From contig JAGTWJ010000019.1 of assembly GCA_020064725.1 (NCBI GenBank), positions 62,001 through 126,000 of the forward strand: a stretch of 64,000 nucleotides of DNA. Direction: 5' to 3'. Positions 36,286 through 47,893 of this stretch are shown here, in pieces. Both the position numbers and the translations under genes were made by a program. Below the pieces are notes generated by a model, which worked only from the letters and a program-made list of their open reading frames with translations, was not told the origin of the DNA and did not search any database. The first letter of the stretch is position 1; each line of letters begins with the position of its first letter. Source of the DNA: Drechslerella dactyloides. Lineage: Eukaryota > Ascomycota > Orbiliomycetes > Orbiliales > Orbiliaceae.

Positions 36286-37336
36286 TTATACACTGCACTT
36301 TGAATTGATACAGTTCCTAGTATCAATACTCTAACTTAGAGTTTCTACCTCAAGTTTTCTGTCGCGTGGCGGGCCGCATATCTATCAATCAGATTCGATC
36401 ATCAGTATATCCTTCCGGCTACCGACCGGCGTTCCTACTATAAAGATTATATCATTTAAACTTTACTCGGAGCTGCCTCATAGTGCCATACAAATATAGG
36501 TTTCCTGGCGGGTGCGATATGTGGTGTATCTAGGTACTGGGTGATGTTCAGCGACAACCTCTAGGTAGTCGTATATCGAACTTTCGCATGGGACAATATT
36601 TGCAAATCTGATTGCGAACGGTTCTCTTTAATGCAGCTAGCCTCTCGACTGGCTTGCTTCGTAAACTAGACTGCTAGTCTTGGGCTGGCGAGGCTTTCTA
36701 ATTATAGTCAGCTGACTAGTGTTGAAGTAAGTGTATACGACCTAGATTTACAATGGGAACAAATCAGAGATCGAAAAATTTGCAATATGAGCTTGAATTA
36801 TAACATTCACTGGTTGCTTCTAAAGCGCATTCTGCATCGTAAACTTCTGTAGATAATACTGGGTTAGCGCTAACAAATGCTTCATGAGGCACCTCGTCTG
36901 ATGAGAACTGCTCTGGAGTTATTCTCATTCCATCTCCAGCATCTACTCTGTGACACATTCGGCCCCAAGACTACCTATTTGAGTCCTACGCACGTGTCAA
37001 CGATGCCGTGTCAAAAAATCGATGTGCCACATAGTAGCCTGATTAACGAGACAGGCTACCTACTATATATAGCTTGCCCTGGCCCTCCGGTCTTTGCTCC
37101 TGAGCTCTATGTTTTACATGGCAATTTTAATCACATACAACCACGAATGGGAAACGGAAACTACGTATAGATACTGCCATACCAAATCGTCATTAGACTG
37201 CCATACGAGATATATATATATATATATTCATATTCCAAAACTTTCTGGTACAATATCTCTCCAACATCCTTTACACCTCTCAATATAGCTTAGACATATA
37301 TGCTATCTTAAGTTTAAATCTCCCGTCAAATCACTC
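36286..37336. other. AT-rich spacer
   Basis: No supported gene. An (AT)n run lies at 37209-37227. Confidence 0.5.
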
Positions 37337-37939
37337 ATGGCGTCGGAGCATAATCTGCGCCTTTTCTCTACTATCAAAACTCGTCAACCACCAGTCATCG
37401 TCAGCTCGTCGACATATATGTATAAGCCTCAAGATGGAGTTAAACTCGTGAAATCGGTAGAGCCTTCTGATAGTATGTGGAAGCCGCATCTTTCAGATCC
37501 TCTGAATACTACTTGGGATATAGAGGCTTATTTTAATCATCCGCTTCGTCCGCCAACGGAGCAACGCGTCCCCAAGCCTAAGAGGCCGGTGAATGCCCAG
37601 CGACGGAGAGCTGCAGTCCCGAAATCCCACCGGCAGCCAGCGGTCGAGATAGAAACTATTGCGAAATTGCGACTTGCCGTGAATGAAGCAGACCGCGAAT
37701 TGGAAGTTGCCTATCAAGAAATACGCAATATGGAGCGGACGCTATCCGAACTAAAAGCTGAAGTTGCCCAGAGAGATCACGCTCTCAATGATATCAAGAA
37801 ACAACTCTGTTGCACAAACGATGCCCTGGTCGATGCGAATATTCGAACAATCGAGAAAGATCACGATCTAGCAGTCACCCGGGAGGAATTGGCAGAGGCG
37901 TTTAAAGTACTTCCGGTTGGGAGTATATACCGACTTTAG
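37337..37939 (+). CDS. Coiled-coil protein, unknown function (200 aa, single exon)
   Basis: An ATG-to-stop frame. The N-terminal half is basic and Pro-rich (PTEQRVPKPKRPVNAQRRR). Residues about 100-190 show a heptad pattern (IAKLRLAVNEADRELEVAYQ, then TLSELKAEVAQRDHAL) typical of a dimeric coiled coil. No membrane segment or catalytic motif is visible. It is the first gene behind the recombinase on the same strand and would be cargo if the region is a mobile element. It shares only general coiled-coil character with the genes at 52.9, 55.5 and 57.6 kb. Confidence 0.6.
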   Translation: MASEHNLRLFSTIKTRQPPVIVSSSTYMYKPQDGVKLVKSVEPSDSMWKPHLSDPLNTTWDIEAYFNHPLRPPTEQRVPKPKRPVNAQRRRAAVPKSHRQPAVEIETIAKLRLAVNEADRELEVAYQEIRNMERTLSELKAEVAQRDHALNDIKKQLCCTNDALVDANIRTIEKDHDLAVTREELAEAFKVLPVGSIYRL

Positions 37940-40797
37940 ATAATATGCAGACCCGGAGCGGCAACAAACTCAAACTCTTAGTATATCAAAGACCAGCACT
38001 GTAGACTATAAAATTTCTATCCGCAGATATAGAAATTCCATAGACCTTAATTATAAAACGAAGGGTACTCCGAAACTGCAACATCAAACTAAACTTCCCG
38101 TTGTAATGGGAAAGGGTAGGGTGTAATTTGCAGTTTGGATGCGCTTTAGTTGCCATTCGTTATCTCTTGGTAGTATTCCACATGTATATCACGACTTAAG
38201 GAGCTCAATTTACTGAAATCTGCACATCGACTCAAGCTGACCGACTCTATGAGTCGTGCCTAAGCAAATCAGTCATGATTAAGAGACCTATTGACTGCCT
38301 TGCGCTTTCTGATGTTAGCTGGAAACAGTAACAGCCCCTAGATAGTTGTCTCTTTCAGTTTTCGTCTCATTTCTTCTTTGATCGTTAATGCAGCTTTACG
38401 ATTTCGCTGGAAAGGTAGCGCAAGGACCAAGAGGATAGTAGTGCCCTAGGAACGGGATAGCATGGCAGCTATACTCGATAATGTCAATGTCATAACCGTA
38501 GTTCATAGCCTAGAGTTATAACTATTTGCCAAGCTGAGTATGGGATCGAAGTATAAGGTCAATGCTTACTACTAATTCAATTACATTGAGACCTTTTGTT
38601 GACACGGGTGGCATTTGGTGTGTAGGAAGATAGCCTAGATCTCAAATCTTGATGGCTTTGCAGCGCATTTCCGTTAACCATTATCGACAAGTTGGGTCCT
38701 TTTGGTGTGCTGCGAGCGAGGTATTTGTGCACGATACTAACAGTTTGGTAGTGATATTGCAACCGATGAAAATTCAAAATCATACGGTGGACACAGGGGT
38801 TTCATGTCATGAAACCATGCGGATTGCAATCGGGTAGGCTCATTAACAAGTCTCCGAATTGAGCTGTATGTTATTCGCTAGGCTCGTGAAGCGGAGGACG
38901 TACATTTGATTGGCCGTTGGAGGATGGTCGGTCATTTGGAGATCATGTTAACAGTAAACCGCCCATCGATAGTTAATGGGGTCGTTTTGAGGAACGTAAC
39001 GAGTGAATTGAATAAGGTAGGAATAATAATGATTGCTGAAGTGGGTGGTCGATGATTCTGTCATACCTCGGTGTTTGTTAATTCATGTAGACAGTGCAGT
39101 GTCGAAGAGAAATTCAAGAGAGTTGTGAGCGACTCAGTGAGCCTGGTAAGAACGAAGAATGCGCACTCTTACTTCCAAATTATGCGGAGAGGGTTTATAA
39201 GCGGAAAGCAACCACCGGTTCTGCCCAGCCCGCGTAAGACTACACAAGTGCGCAGTGGCCTGGTTAGGGAGCCGGTCTCGAAACAGGCTACGCGGCCAGA
39301 AGCTATTATTTCCCTGGCTGCTGGAGATTGGACCCTTGTCTTGGTAAAAGGTTCTTAAGTAAACGACCCCTCTGAACATTGCTTGTAGCAGAACGCCCCT
39401 CGTTGAGACACTATTGAATCGCTGTTAAATGTCTATCAAGATACCTCTTAGACTTTGCCATCACGATCAACAAGTCTCACCTTTTCAACAACCGTATACC
39501 AAATGTCCATCGATTGATCAATGCCAAATGTTATAATGCACTAGTTCCAAAGGGGTTCACATAAATATATCTATATATTATCTCTATCATTGAATGTGAG
39601 ATTACTGACCACGATGTGCAACTGTAGTACTACCGATATGCTTCTTCTCTCCTTTGAGACTCTTTTTGAAGCTATTGTATTCCTTGCCTTCCCACCTCGG
39701 CCAGTGTGACTGCCATGGTACTTAATGACCATGTAACTTCCTACTCAGGTAATTTTTATTTACCAAAGCTAGAGCCCAAGATGGCTTGGTCTGGCCTTAT
39801 AGTACCTTCATCAACCCTGGTAATCTCACGCAAAACCTTTGAGACTAACGCAAACCTGCGGGCTTTGCGACTTTAGTTAGGCTAGCGCTTTCTCAAACAG
39901 CACAGCAAGAACAAACTTGGTTGCCTAAATAGTCTCGGGCACCGCTGCCTAAAATTAGTCCCGTCAAGACCGAAATTGTCTGGGTGCCTCGGAGAGCGTT
40001 TGCTGCTGTTCTCGACTAGTATTTGTACGCTGTTTCGTCTACCTTAGCCCTTATAGAAAATGTATACTAGTGGATGCACATGCACCAACTGCCGGACATC
40101 GGACGCGGGCCCGCGACTACAGTACGTGAACCAGTCATTCAAGAATAACGTAATGCAGTGTCCATTCTCAACCAACCAAGCTATGCTGCAACCCTGATTG
40201 GCATTGGCAACACGAATCTTTGAATGAAGAGGGAAGTCATGTAATGAGCTTATTATTCGTCGTAGCGTGACACGCATAATGCATGAGGGGAAAGGAAAAC
40301 ACCCTTGTCATTTGCCGTGCCGCGTCTGCAACGTCAGTAACTACTTGTTACCTACATGTACATGTACATGAACATACCTAACATATCTGAATACCTAGGA
40401 TAAGAAATACCCTCATCCCGTATATGACAAGACCTCCGAAAAACACTCCCGAGACTAGAAAAACACGTGTACTAGGTTGATTGCTTCTGGCTTAGCCTGT
40501 AAGCAGGTGTGAAAGAATAATACATCTGGATTAATTTTGGTTCCCATCGCGTTGGCTGCGTTCATGCTACCAAAGTCATCACTTGGGCTGTGTCGGCTGA
40601 AGTGTGTGTGGGGGTAAACAGCTGCTTAGCAAACCGTGCTGTGGTATTTCATCTCAGGCAAACCCACTCAAGGATGAACAAGAAGTCCTCCAGTGCACTG
40701 TCACCTCCGCAAGCCTTCGACGGCTAAACGACTTCACGGAATAGAACTTTAGAAGCCCCTGCCACAATCTCTGCCACAAGATTCCTCATCCCCAGCC
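37940..40797. other. long AT-rich spacer without a supported gene
   Basis: About 2.9 kb. Short frames at 38577-39379 do not resemble proteins. CATGTACATGTACATG simple sequence lies at 40354-40371. Decayed genes may be present but cannot be shown. Confidence 0.45.
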
Positions 40798-42936
40798 ATG
40801 ACGGGTTCAGTCTTTGTCAAATTGATTCCCGTAAACGTCCTAGCTAAACTGGCATTCAGCGACGTATACGACAGGCTCACCGCTAATCGCCAGAACAACG
40901 ACACAGAGAATGGCCACCTCAGCTGTATATCGCTTTCAAATACTGAGCAGGAGTACGACAATGGTGTGTTCCGATTCAAATTTGAGATAGAGCACAGCCT
41001 CAACGAGAGTGATGGGAGCGAGACAGAGCCGAATACGCCCAGTACGCCCAGCGATCAAGACGGGCGAGCGGGCGGTATGATATGGGTCGGCTGTTATCTA
41101 GTGGGCTTCGACCCTGGGCCATTGGATAAGGATATGGGGTGGACTATAGGAAAAGGCTTGCGAGGGGACGGCACATCCTTATCATCACTACCAAGCTCGG
41201 TGGGGGGGAGCTTGGCAGAGTGTGGTTCTGGTGTGGATATCTTGCTTTGCACAAGGGCTTTTCTAAAAAAATATAACGTCTATATCCGGGGCGTCAACGC
41301 GCGCCTCAACTTTGCTCGAGATAACATGGCCCTGACTTTGATCAAGCCTAGATATCGATCCCAGCTGTCGCACCTTACAATCAACGACGAGTCGGTTGAA
41401 CAACGTGTGTTCGCCTTAAACCAGCACCAGATGAAGATCTGTTTTGACAAGCTTGAGTATAAGCTTGAGTACACTGATTATGCTCGGAGTGCAGACTTCA
41501 ACAAGGCTCGGGCAGTGTATCTCCGATTTTTGAACGGGCCCAAATATCGCGTTCCTGTTGAGCTGCCAAGTCCGCCACGTAACACGAGAACAATCGGCCA
41601 ATGGACCCTCGTACAGTCAATTGGTGAAGCTGGTAGCTTAGGTAAAGTCTTCATGGCGAGCAATGCAAAGAACGAACTCGCCGCGGTAAAGATGAGCACG
41701 GTTACCGCTAATATGAAAGCCATCGTGGATCAAGAAATCGCAACATCCGAGGCGGTAACTAAACTAGCTGAAGAGTGGGATCATGAGGGGCGAATCGTGC
41801 GTCAGATCGATGTGATCCGCCTTTCAACGGATGACTTCTCATACCGAGGTCACCCTGGCGAAGTTGCTATGGTTCTCCAGCCACTGATACCCCACACATT
41901 CAAGGATTTAATCCATAGAAAAGCCACAGGGTGAGTCTCCCTATTGTCTTATTTTTTAAGCATCCATCTTCTTTTCAGCTCCAGCTCAACGTTAGCTCAA
42001 TCGTTCAACAGACTAGAAAAGGGTATGTCGATAGAGGCAGCATGTGCATTCCGTGAAGCACTGCTAGGTCTCAAAGTCATGCATGATCACCGCTGGCAGC
42101 ATGGAGATCTGAAGCCGCGCAACATTGGGTTCTGCGAGTTTCCTTTGAGAGTGGTCATCCTCGATATTGGCCAGTCTAAACAGCTCAAACCGGAACACAT
42201 ATTTCTGCCCACGCCGGGTTGTAGAGGCTCGGTCGGCTATATTGCGCCAGAGTCTGAGATCCACGGCTCTAATCTCAGCGCTGATATCTGGGCCATGGGT
42301 GTCGTCGGGCATCAACTAACATATGGCCATCACCCGTGGCCATACACAACGAACCCGTGGCGGCCGGGCGAAGAATATGAAAAGTTGCGACCAGAGTGGT
42401 ACAAGAAATATGACGGCGTTCTTAAGAAGCTGCTCGAAGATCACCGGCGTGCGAGTCAATCGCCTAGTAAAGGCTACATACATCGTGAGTAAAAGCCAAC
42501 CATACATTGTCCAAGTGCATTGCGACGTAGAAGTTGCCTTGAGAATATTCCGGATGATCCTGCGGAATTAGTCACAGTACCTTGAGCCGCAGCATGTATG
42601 CCGGGCCTGTGTATTACGGCGGTGAGGCGATTCTTTAGAGAAATAGAACGGGATCCATAGGCATCGATTAAAGTCACTGACCTTTTGAGTTTTGTCTTAG
42701 TTGGCGCACTCATTCACGACATGTTGACGTTGGATCCGGATCCTGGCCTCGATACTGCATTGGGGCTGGCGTCCGAGAACATCAATTGTAGACGGCGTAT
42801 TGGCATTGACGAGGTTCTGGAGCACTCCAACTGGGGCGCATCCTTCCTGCCGGAACGACCAGAAGACACACAAGTCAAGAAAGCAAGGTTGGATGACCAG
42901 CTGGGTCCGAGGAGACAAGAGAGTAAGGTTGAGTGA
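40798..42936 (+). CDS. Serine/threonine protein kinase with FHA-like N-terminal region (624 aa, 3 exons)
   Basis: Exons are 40798-41930, 41979-42484 and 42701-42936. The last intron (216 bases) is long and could hide a small exon. Residues 1-250 look like a divergent FHA (phosphothreonine-binding) module: an aromatic core (MIWVGCYLVGFD), then VYIRGVNARLNF. The kinase starts near 265: glycine loop IGEAGSLGKVFMA, Lys of AAVKM, catalytic loop QHGDLKPRN, DIG in place of DFG (VVILDIGQSK), GYIAPE and DIWAMGVVGHQLTYG. All core catalytic residues are present, so it is probably active. Related FHA-kinase genes are common and lineage-specific in Pezizomycotina accessory DNA. The target is unknown; signalling or stress roles are inference. 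Confidence 0.75.
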
Positions 42937-43102
42937 CCAGCTGAGAGCGAGAAGATACGATAGGAAGTTTGCGGTATGACTTCAACTGGCGTACATGTCT
43001 GATTTCAATTTTAGTCTCGTGTGCGTGGGCTAGCTTCGACCCAATCTATTGTTGAACGGCGAGAATTGGGCTCAATTATGGAATGATCTGATCCGTTCCC
43101 CA

Positions 43103-43132
43103 AGCTCGGAGGGTTACATCCCCGAGACCTAG
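43103..43132 (-). repeat. dispersed 30-bp repeat, copy A
   Basis: The plus strand reads GCTCGGAGGGTTACATCC then CCGAGACC. On the minus strand it translates in one frame to a unit like VSGMQPSEL, the 11-residue repeat of the genes at 44.1 and 47.2 kb. Confidence 0.65.
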
Positions 43133-43193
43133 TACTCGTTCCTCTCTTTATATTTCGCGCTGTACTCGATACTTAGTGTCAAAGCTAGGTGGC

Positions 43194-43224
43194 AAGCTCG
43201 CAGGGTTGCGTCCCCGAGACTAAG
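43194..43224 (-). repeat. dispersed 30-bp repeat, copy B
   Basis: Same unit as copy A, with AGGGTTGCGTCCCCGAGACT, 91 bases further on. Confidence 0.65.
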
Positions 43225-43601
43225 TTAGAGGATTTTTTGACATGGTGTCGATGGGATAGGGATTATTCCAAGTGAACTGCCTGTTTGGGTAAAGTAATTG
43301 AAATCTACTTAGCTTTCCTAAATTTTGTGTTAAAAAAAATTTAAAAGATCCTTAGATAGGCAGAAAGTGACTGAATAGTATTAGAATAATGTGCTGAGTC
43401 TTAAAAGCGTGATTTGGTCTTTTTTTGGTGCTGACAAAATTGCCGACACGGTTGTTGAAAAAACCCCTCGTTTTGACACCATGTGTGTATTTACTTAACT
43501 ACTAAGTAGGCATCAGTAAGCAAAACCTACCGTCCCGCAGAGCGGTCGCCGACGCCAGTGTGTTGGGATCTTGCGGCATACGAACACTGTGCTTGGCTAT
43601 C

Positions 43602-43626
43602 CAGCTCAGCGTCCCCGAGACTATAT
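43602..43626 (-). repeat. dispersed repeat, copy C (partial)
   Basis: It contains CAGCTCAGCGTCCCCGAGAC. A nearby partial inverted match (GTCTCGGTGACGC) is at 43634. Confidence 0.5.
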
Positions 43627-44053
43627 CCAGCTTTGTCTCGGTGACGCTGTATCCAGCTTAGCCTTGAAGGCGTAGGTGTTGTCACTACTGTGTATGCTAC
43701 CTCTGCTCAATTCTTTGGTCTCTATTCGCTGTTATAAAACAAGAGGTTCTGCTTAGTAGGGCTGCTAAGTTGAAGGATAGTAGACACTAAACCGATGGCT
43801 TACAAAGGCTTGTCAAAAAAGTCATGCATAGTGGGGAGCTTTTTGGGTGTGCGCGGTGCGTCCTTCGCGCTTCGTGGCGCGACGCGACTTAGTGACGCCA
43901 CATTTACGCTCCGCCACCTGGTGTGGCCTGTGACCAGTCAGCGCCAAGAGCAACAACTCCAAGTTCTGCGCCTAGGCGTGCGCGAAACCTCTTGTAAACA
44001 ATCTCCTGTAAATTCATCGCGATTGCAGCCTTACCTACAGACACTACATTAAA

Positions 44054-44991
44054 ATGGCCGATATTGTAGCCTACGCAAGCAAGGACTGGAGTTCTCAAGC
44101 TAACGTAAGTCTGCGAGCTGCTGCTACTTCCATTATCTCGTGATACACTAACTGTGACTGAATCTACAGGATCACCCCGATGTATTTGGGGTTCAAGAGG
44201 CCCCTGATTCCAACGCCTTCGAGATGCAAAAGGCATCTGACTCCGATATCATCGAGATGCAAGAGGCATCTGACTCCGATGTCGTCGATATGCAAGATGC
44301 CCCTGATTCCAACGTCTTCGGGGTGCAAGAGGCTCCTGATTCCAACGTCTTCGAGATGCAAGATGCCTCTAACTCCGATATCGTCGAGATGCAAGAGGCG
44401 TCCTACTTCGATGTCGTCAAAACGCAAGGCGCCTTCCTCATTTCCTCTGGCAATACTCCCGTCTGGAGCGACGACGACAATAAAAAAGCTCAGTTTACTG
44501 AGGAACTATCCTCAAAACTGGATCTACTTATCAGAATAGTTCAGTCTGGTAGACGAAATATATATGGTCGCCAAGCTGCTGAAGAATGGCCAATCGGCCG
44601 TACACCCCCATCCATAAAACGGGAGCGGAAAAGGAACCTAAGAGGACGAGCCAAAGAACTGGATATTGATCTTGAAATTTCGCCTGATAGCTCTGCATCT
44701 ATCACACCGCTTAGTAGCACACCTACTACTCCCTCGACTTTCACAACCCCGCTAATTTCTCAGGAGGAGCCTATGCCTCAGGTTTCCTGCAGGGACGGAA
44801 CTCAGCCTAATACTAACGGTAATATCTCTGGTACGATTGCAAACAAACACAGACTTAAAGTACAGCGGAAGAATAAAATACGAATTATCGCTATATCTGA
44901 AAACGTCAGTAGCCCGTGGGCTGGTCGACTGCGTTCTCGGCCGCTGACTGTTGCCAACCCATGGGCCGGTCGACTGCGTTCCCGCCCTTGA
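44054..44991 (+). CDS. Protein built on seven tandem 11-residue repeats (290 aa, 2 exons), unknown function
   Basis: Exons are 44054-44104 (MADIVAYASKDWSSQAN) and 44170-44991. The intron has donor GTAAGT, branch ACTAACTGTGAC and acceptor TACAG. Residues about 22-100 are seven copies of an 11-residue unit such as VFGVQEAPDSN, FEMQKASDSD and VVDMQDAPDSN, encoded by a 33-bp minisatellite. A basic segment follows (IKRERKRNLRGRAKELD), then a Ser/Thr/Pro-rich stretch and a C-terminal duplication (SPWAGRLRSRP, NPWAGRLRSRP). No signal peptide. The repeat unit matches that of the minus-strand gene at 47 kb. The gene might continue: a donor GTCAGT before the C-terminal duplication could splice to the acidic frame at 45004-45483. 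Confidence 0.6.
44180..44420 (+). repeat. 33-bp coding minisatellite, about 7 units
   Basis: Units begin around GTCTTCGGGGTGCAAGAGGC. They differ by substitutions but keep the reading frame, so selection on the protein repeat is likely. Confidence 0.8.
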
Positions 44992-45003
44992 CCTACCAGC
45001 ACG

Positions 45004-45483
45004 ATGCATAAGCTCCGACTTAATCTACTGTGCAGAATCCTGCACTACCACTCGCTCTGCCGTTCCCCCAGCCGTTCACCATACAGCAAGGAAGAATCAG
45101 GCAGTGAGAGTAGTGAGGGTGTTGTTAATACCAGCAAACCTGAATCATCCGATGAGGAGGGCACCGGCAGCGAAGATGATGCTGGTGACACCAATGCTGA
45201 TGACGCTGGCGAGCCCAAGTCGTCTGACGAGGAGGGCTTCGGTAGCGAACAATCTGAGAAGTCGATGGAGGTATCCGACCCGGGCTCTGGGCTTGGTAGC
45301 TCTGCTGCCTCCCCTGATGCTTCTGTTGACGTGCCTGTGGCTGGTGCCGCTGTGGATCTGACTGAAGATCCCAGTGAAGACAGGGAAGAGGAGGATCAAG
45401 GCGTCGAAGAGAAGGATATAGGGTACATGTCTGCCAACAAGAGTTTATTTCTGCTGAAGAGGACATCGAGGAGGAGCCTATAA
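45004..45483 (+). CDS. Acidic Ser/Glu/Asp-rich reading frame (159 aa), possibly an exon of the upstream gene
   Basis: An ATG-to-stop frame. After a short basic N-terminus it is strongly acidic with repeated SSDEEG blocks (KPESSDEEGTGSEDD, KSSDEEGFGSEQ), probably disordered. It begins only 13 bases past the previous stop, and the AAG before CTCCGA can serve as an acceptor in the same phase. It may therefore be the last exon of the repeat gene. Downstream the frame shifts near 45440, where another frame continues acidic (ISAEEDIEEEP), which suggests decay or another intron. No function is visible. Confidence 0.35.
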   Translation: MHKLRLNLLCRILHYHSLCRSPSRSPYSKEESGSESSEGVVNTSKPESSDEEGTGSEDDAGDTNADDAGEPKSSDEEGFGSEQSEKSMEVSDPGSGLGSSAASPDASVDVPVAGAAVDLTEDPSEDREEEDQGVEEKDIGYMSANKSLFLLKRTSRRSL

Positions 45484-46204
45484 TTCATGCCTCGGCCTAT
45501 CCGCAAGTCTACTGTAAAGAAGCCTGCTACAACCGGAAAGCCCATCTGCATTGAACAAACCGATTGCATCGAAGAAGCGTGCCGCCTCCAAGCAGAAGCA
45601 CATTCTTTATTAGAAGCAAACTGGGGCGCTGCAGACCGGCTCAACACACTGCAATACCTGTTCCCTCCAATTCTCGATCTAAGTAGCGCTTAGGTGAGGC
45701 TTCCGCACCAGATATAGTGGATTTGATTTATAGCTGGGAGTACAAAGATAACCGGGCAACCAGTAATAGCAAGGCGACAGTTGTCCTATGGGTGATTTGA
45801 ATAAGCAGGGTATCCAGTCTTGTCCTTTCTGTTGTTCTGCGTATGGCTTCATAGTACTTATATAGCTTCATATTACTTTGGCTGCTTTTGCACGGTCATT
45901 TTCGTTTTCAGTGGTTCTTCGTTCTAAGTAGTGCACCAAGTCCAACATGTCATATATACATGGCGAGGGTAAGAGTGGAAAAGGGAGGGTTTGGTTTACG
46001 AGACCAGCTAAGAGGTCTGTTGCATTTTGCAAATTTGGGGATTTTTTGTATTCTTGATCTTCGATCGTTGCATCTCCGAGTTCGAGCTGATCCTATGACA
46101 TCACCAAGTCAATTGTAATTGTTGATTATGGTACTGCTATAGCCACGAGGCGCTGGCCTACATATCAGCAAGAAAGAATTGCACGTGAGGGCCAGTGTTC
46201 AGAC
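45484..46204. other. spacer with a copy of the neighbouring gene's 3' end
   Basis: 45971-46007 repeats the sequence at 46271-46307 (GTGGAAAAG...GTTTACGA...ACCA) exactly 300 bases apart. A 68-residue frame at 45487-45693 is of doubtful value. Confidence 0.45.
45971..46007 (-). repeat. duplicate of a 3'-coding segment of the 46.2-47.9 kb gene
   Basis: It matches 46271-46307 over about 37 bases with few changes. On the minus strand the copy would read W-S-R-K-P-N-P-P-F-S-T, against WFRKRNPFFST in the gene. A weaker third copy is at 48289-48312. Confidence 0.65.
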
Positions 46205-47893
46205 TTATAGATACAACTTGTAGAAAGCTTCAGCTGGTACATCTTCATTCTCACTAGCCTCGCGGGCCAGACTCGTGGAAAAGAAAGGGTTTCGTTTACG
46301 AAACCAATGGTCACCATGTGCGTGGAAGTGTTCAACTGGGATACGGTCTTCTCGCGGGATGAGGAGTCGGTTGGCATCGGCTCTGCGAAACCCGCTGCCG
46401 TCGCACTGCTCCGCGTGCATGTGGGGTTCGTGGATGGTTGGACTCTTGACTAGTATTTTTCCGAAGCGTCGCTGAGACATCGAATTAATCCTGTTTAGTG
46501 TTTCTTTCTTGTCACACTCTATCTCACTTCCGACCCTGTCTGTATTACCGTTGCCGTCATCAATACAGCCTTCTTTTTTCTTCCTGTCTTTCCTATTGTT
46601 ACTTTCGTAGTCTCCTCCATCCTGGCTTTCATCCTTGTGATGAGTATAGTTGGCAACTTCTTCTTCGTTACTTTTACGGCCACTTCCACTGTTACCTATT
46701 TTCCTGTCCGCGCTGCCGGGATGACGATGCAACGAACTTTGACTGGCCGACGTTGCGTCCTCGATTCGGGATGAGGATCTCTTACTGATAAAAAGATACG
46801 TTCCAGTATCAAAAAGTATATGTTTAAATAACTAAAGATCAGTCAGAACCAAATAAAACACTACCTGATATCCACAAGATTCTTAACTTACGAGTGCAAT
46901 TTCTTTTGCTTCACCATCCCCTATAAAGTTCAACTTGAGCGTAGGTTCTTTGAATCTTCCTGGCGGTAGAAAGTCGGGTCGGCGGCTCAACCTATGCGAC
47001 TGTCCATACACATCATGTTCATCTACTAGTTCAGTCTTGTATCAGTACTATTGAGGTTTGCTAACAAGCCATTGCGGTTAACAAACATGCCTTCCTTCCT
47101 ATGCCACCAGGATTTTTAGTAAGTTCTGTAGCGATGTATGTTGTGTAGTCGTATGAACGACTAGCTTCGTCCGAATGTAGAAAAACACACCTTCGATTCG
47201 GATAGTTGATCCCCGAGACTGTCTTTAATGTGGAGGGTTGCATCCCTGAGACTAACTTCGATTCGGATGGTTGTGTCCCCGGGATTGCCTTTAATTTGAA
47301 AAATTTCATCCTCGAGACTGCCTTTAACTTGGATAGTTGTATTCCCAAGGATATCTTTGGCATGGAGAGTTGCGTCTTTGAGACTGCGCATGCCTGTGAT
47401 TCGCTTCCCGAGACTGCTTTTAATCTGAAAGGTTGTGCCCCCGAGTCTGCGTTCGATTCCGTCGCATCGCCCTGTTTGTTGAGTAGAGGTTTATCTGTAG
47501 ATGATGGGGATCCAGATCTAAGGGCTCCAAGAATCTCTCGGAGAATTCTCTGGAAAATTGTCAAAATTGTAGTAGGTAGCCGTCCGCATTCGTGGGAAGA
47601 GACCCGGGTGGATTCTCGACCAAGGTTCAAGAGTTCGAGAACTGACTCGAGTTGAGACAGCAACTTGCCCTATTGGAATATTGTTGGTAGAAGTCAGCTT
47701 ATCATAAGAATGTGAATATCGTGGACCGGCCTGCATGACTTGACGCAATGCGTACCTGTGAACAGTCATGTTTTTCGGATGCATCATATGCAGATTGGAG
47801 TCTAGAGCGGATGTATATGTATTCCTTTGGTTGAGGTGCTTCCGCTTCTTGCGACTTTTGAGAATTGGCGTAGTCTGAAATGCCTCGGCCCAT
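46205..47893 (-). CDS. Protein with 11-residue repeats, paralogous repeat to the 44 kb gene (493 aa, 4 exons), unknown function
   Basis: Exons are 47893-47756, 47669-47087, 47025-46892 and 46831-46205. The introns use GTACGC, GTTTGT and GTAAGT donors and AATAG, CTAG and TTTAG acceptors; every phase closes and no stop is crossed. The N-terminal part is helical (LLSQLESVLELLNLGRES, LTIFQRILREILGAL). The middle is about eight degenerate 11-residue units (KLVSGMQPSTL, KTVSGINYP, KAIPGTQPSES), the same unit type as at 44 kb. Exon 3 gives a dense non-repetitive segment (FKEPTLKLNFIGDGEAKEIA). The C-terminal 200 residues are charged, with DHWFRKRNPFFSTSL near the end. No catalytic motif was recognised. 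The second intron has an alternative donor in the same phase, so exact residues at that joint are uncertain. Confidence 0.6.
47192..47465 (-). repeat. 33-bp coding minisatellite, about 8 units
   Basis: The plus strand shows repeated GTTGCATCCCTGAGACTAAC-like units every 33 bases, with one unit shortened near 47400. It encodes the 11-residue repeat on the minus strand. Confidence 0.8.

Larger units (their letters stand above)
42937..44053. other. spacer with scattered copies of the 30-bp CCCCGAGACT repeat
   Basis: It holds repeat copies at 43103-43132, 43194-43224 and 43602-43626, a TACTTAACTACTAAGTA run at 43490-43506 and GC-rich frames around 43850-43990. No gene is supported. Confidence 0.55.

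Noticed and set aside
38577..39379. Frames of 60-95 codons on both strands
   Set aside because: No similarity, no repeats, no splice partners; treated as spacer.
47206..47655. 149-codon plus-strand frame with CIPETxFN repeats
   Set aside because: Antisense reading of the 33-bp minisatellite; the minus strand has a complete multi-exon gene with consistent phases.
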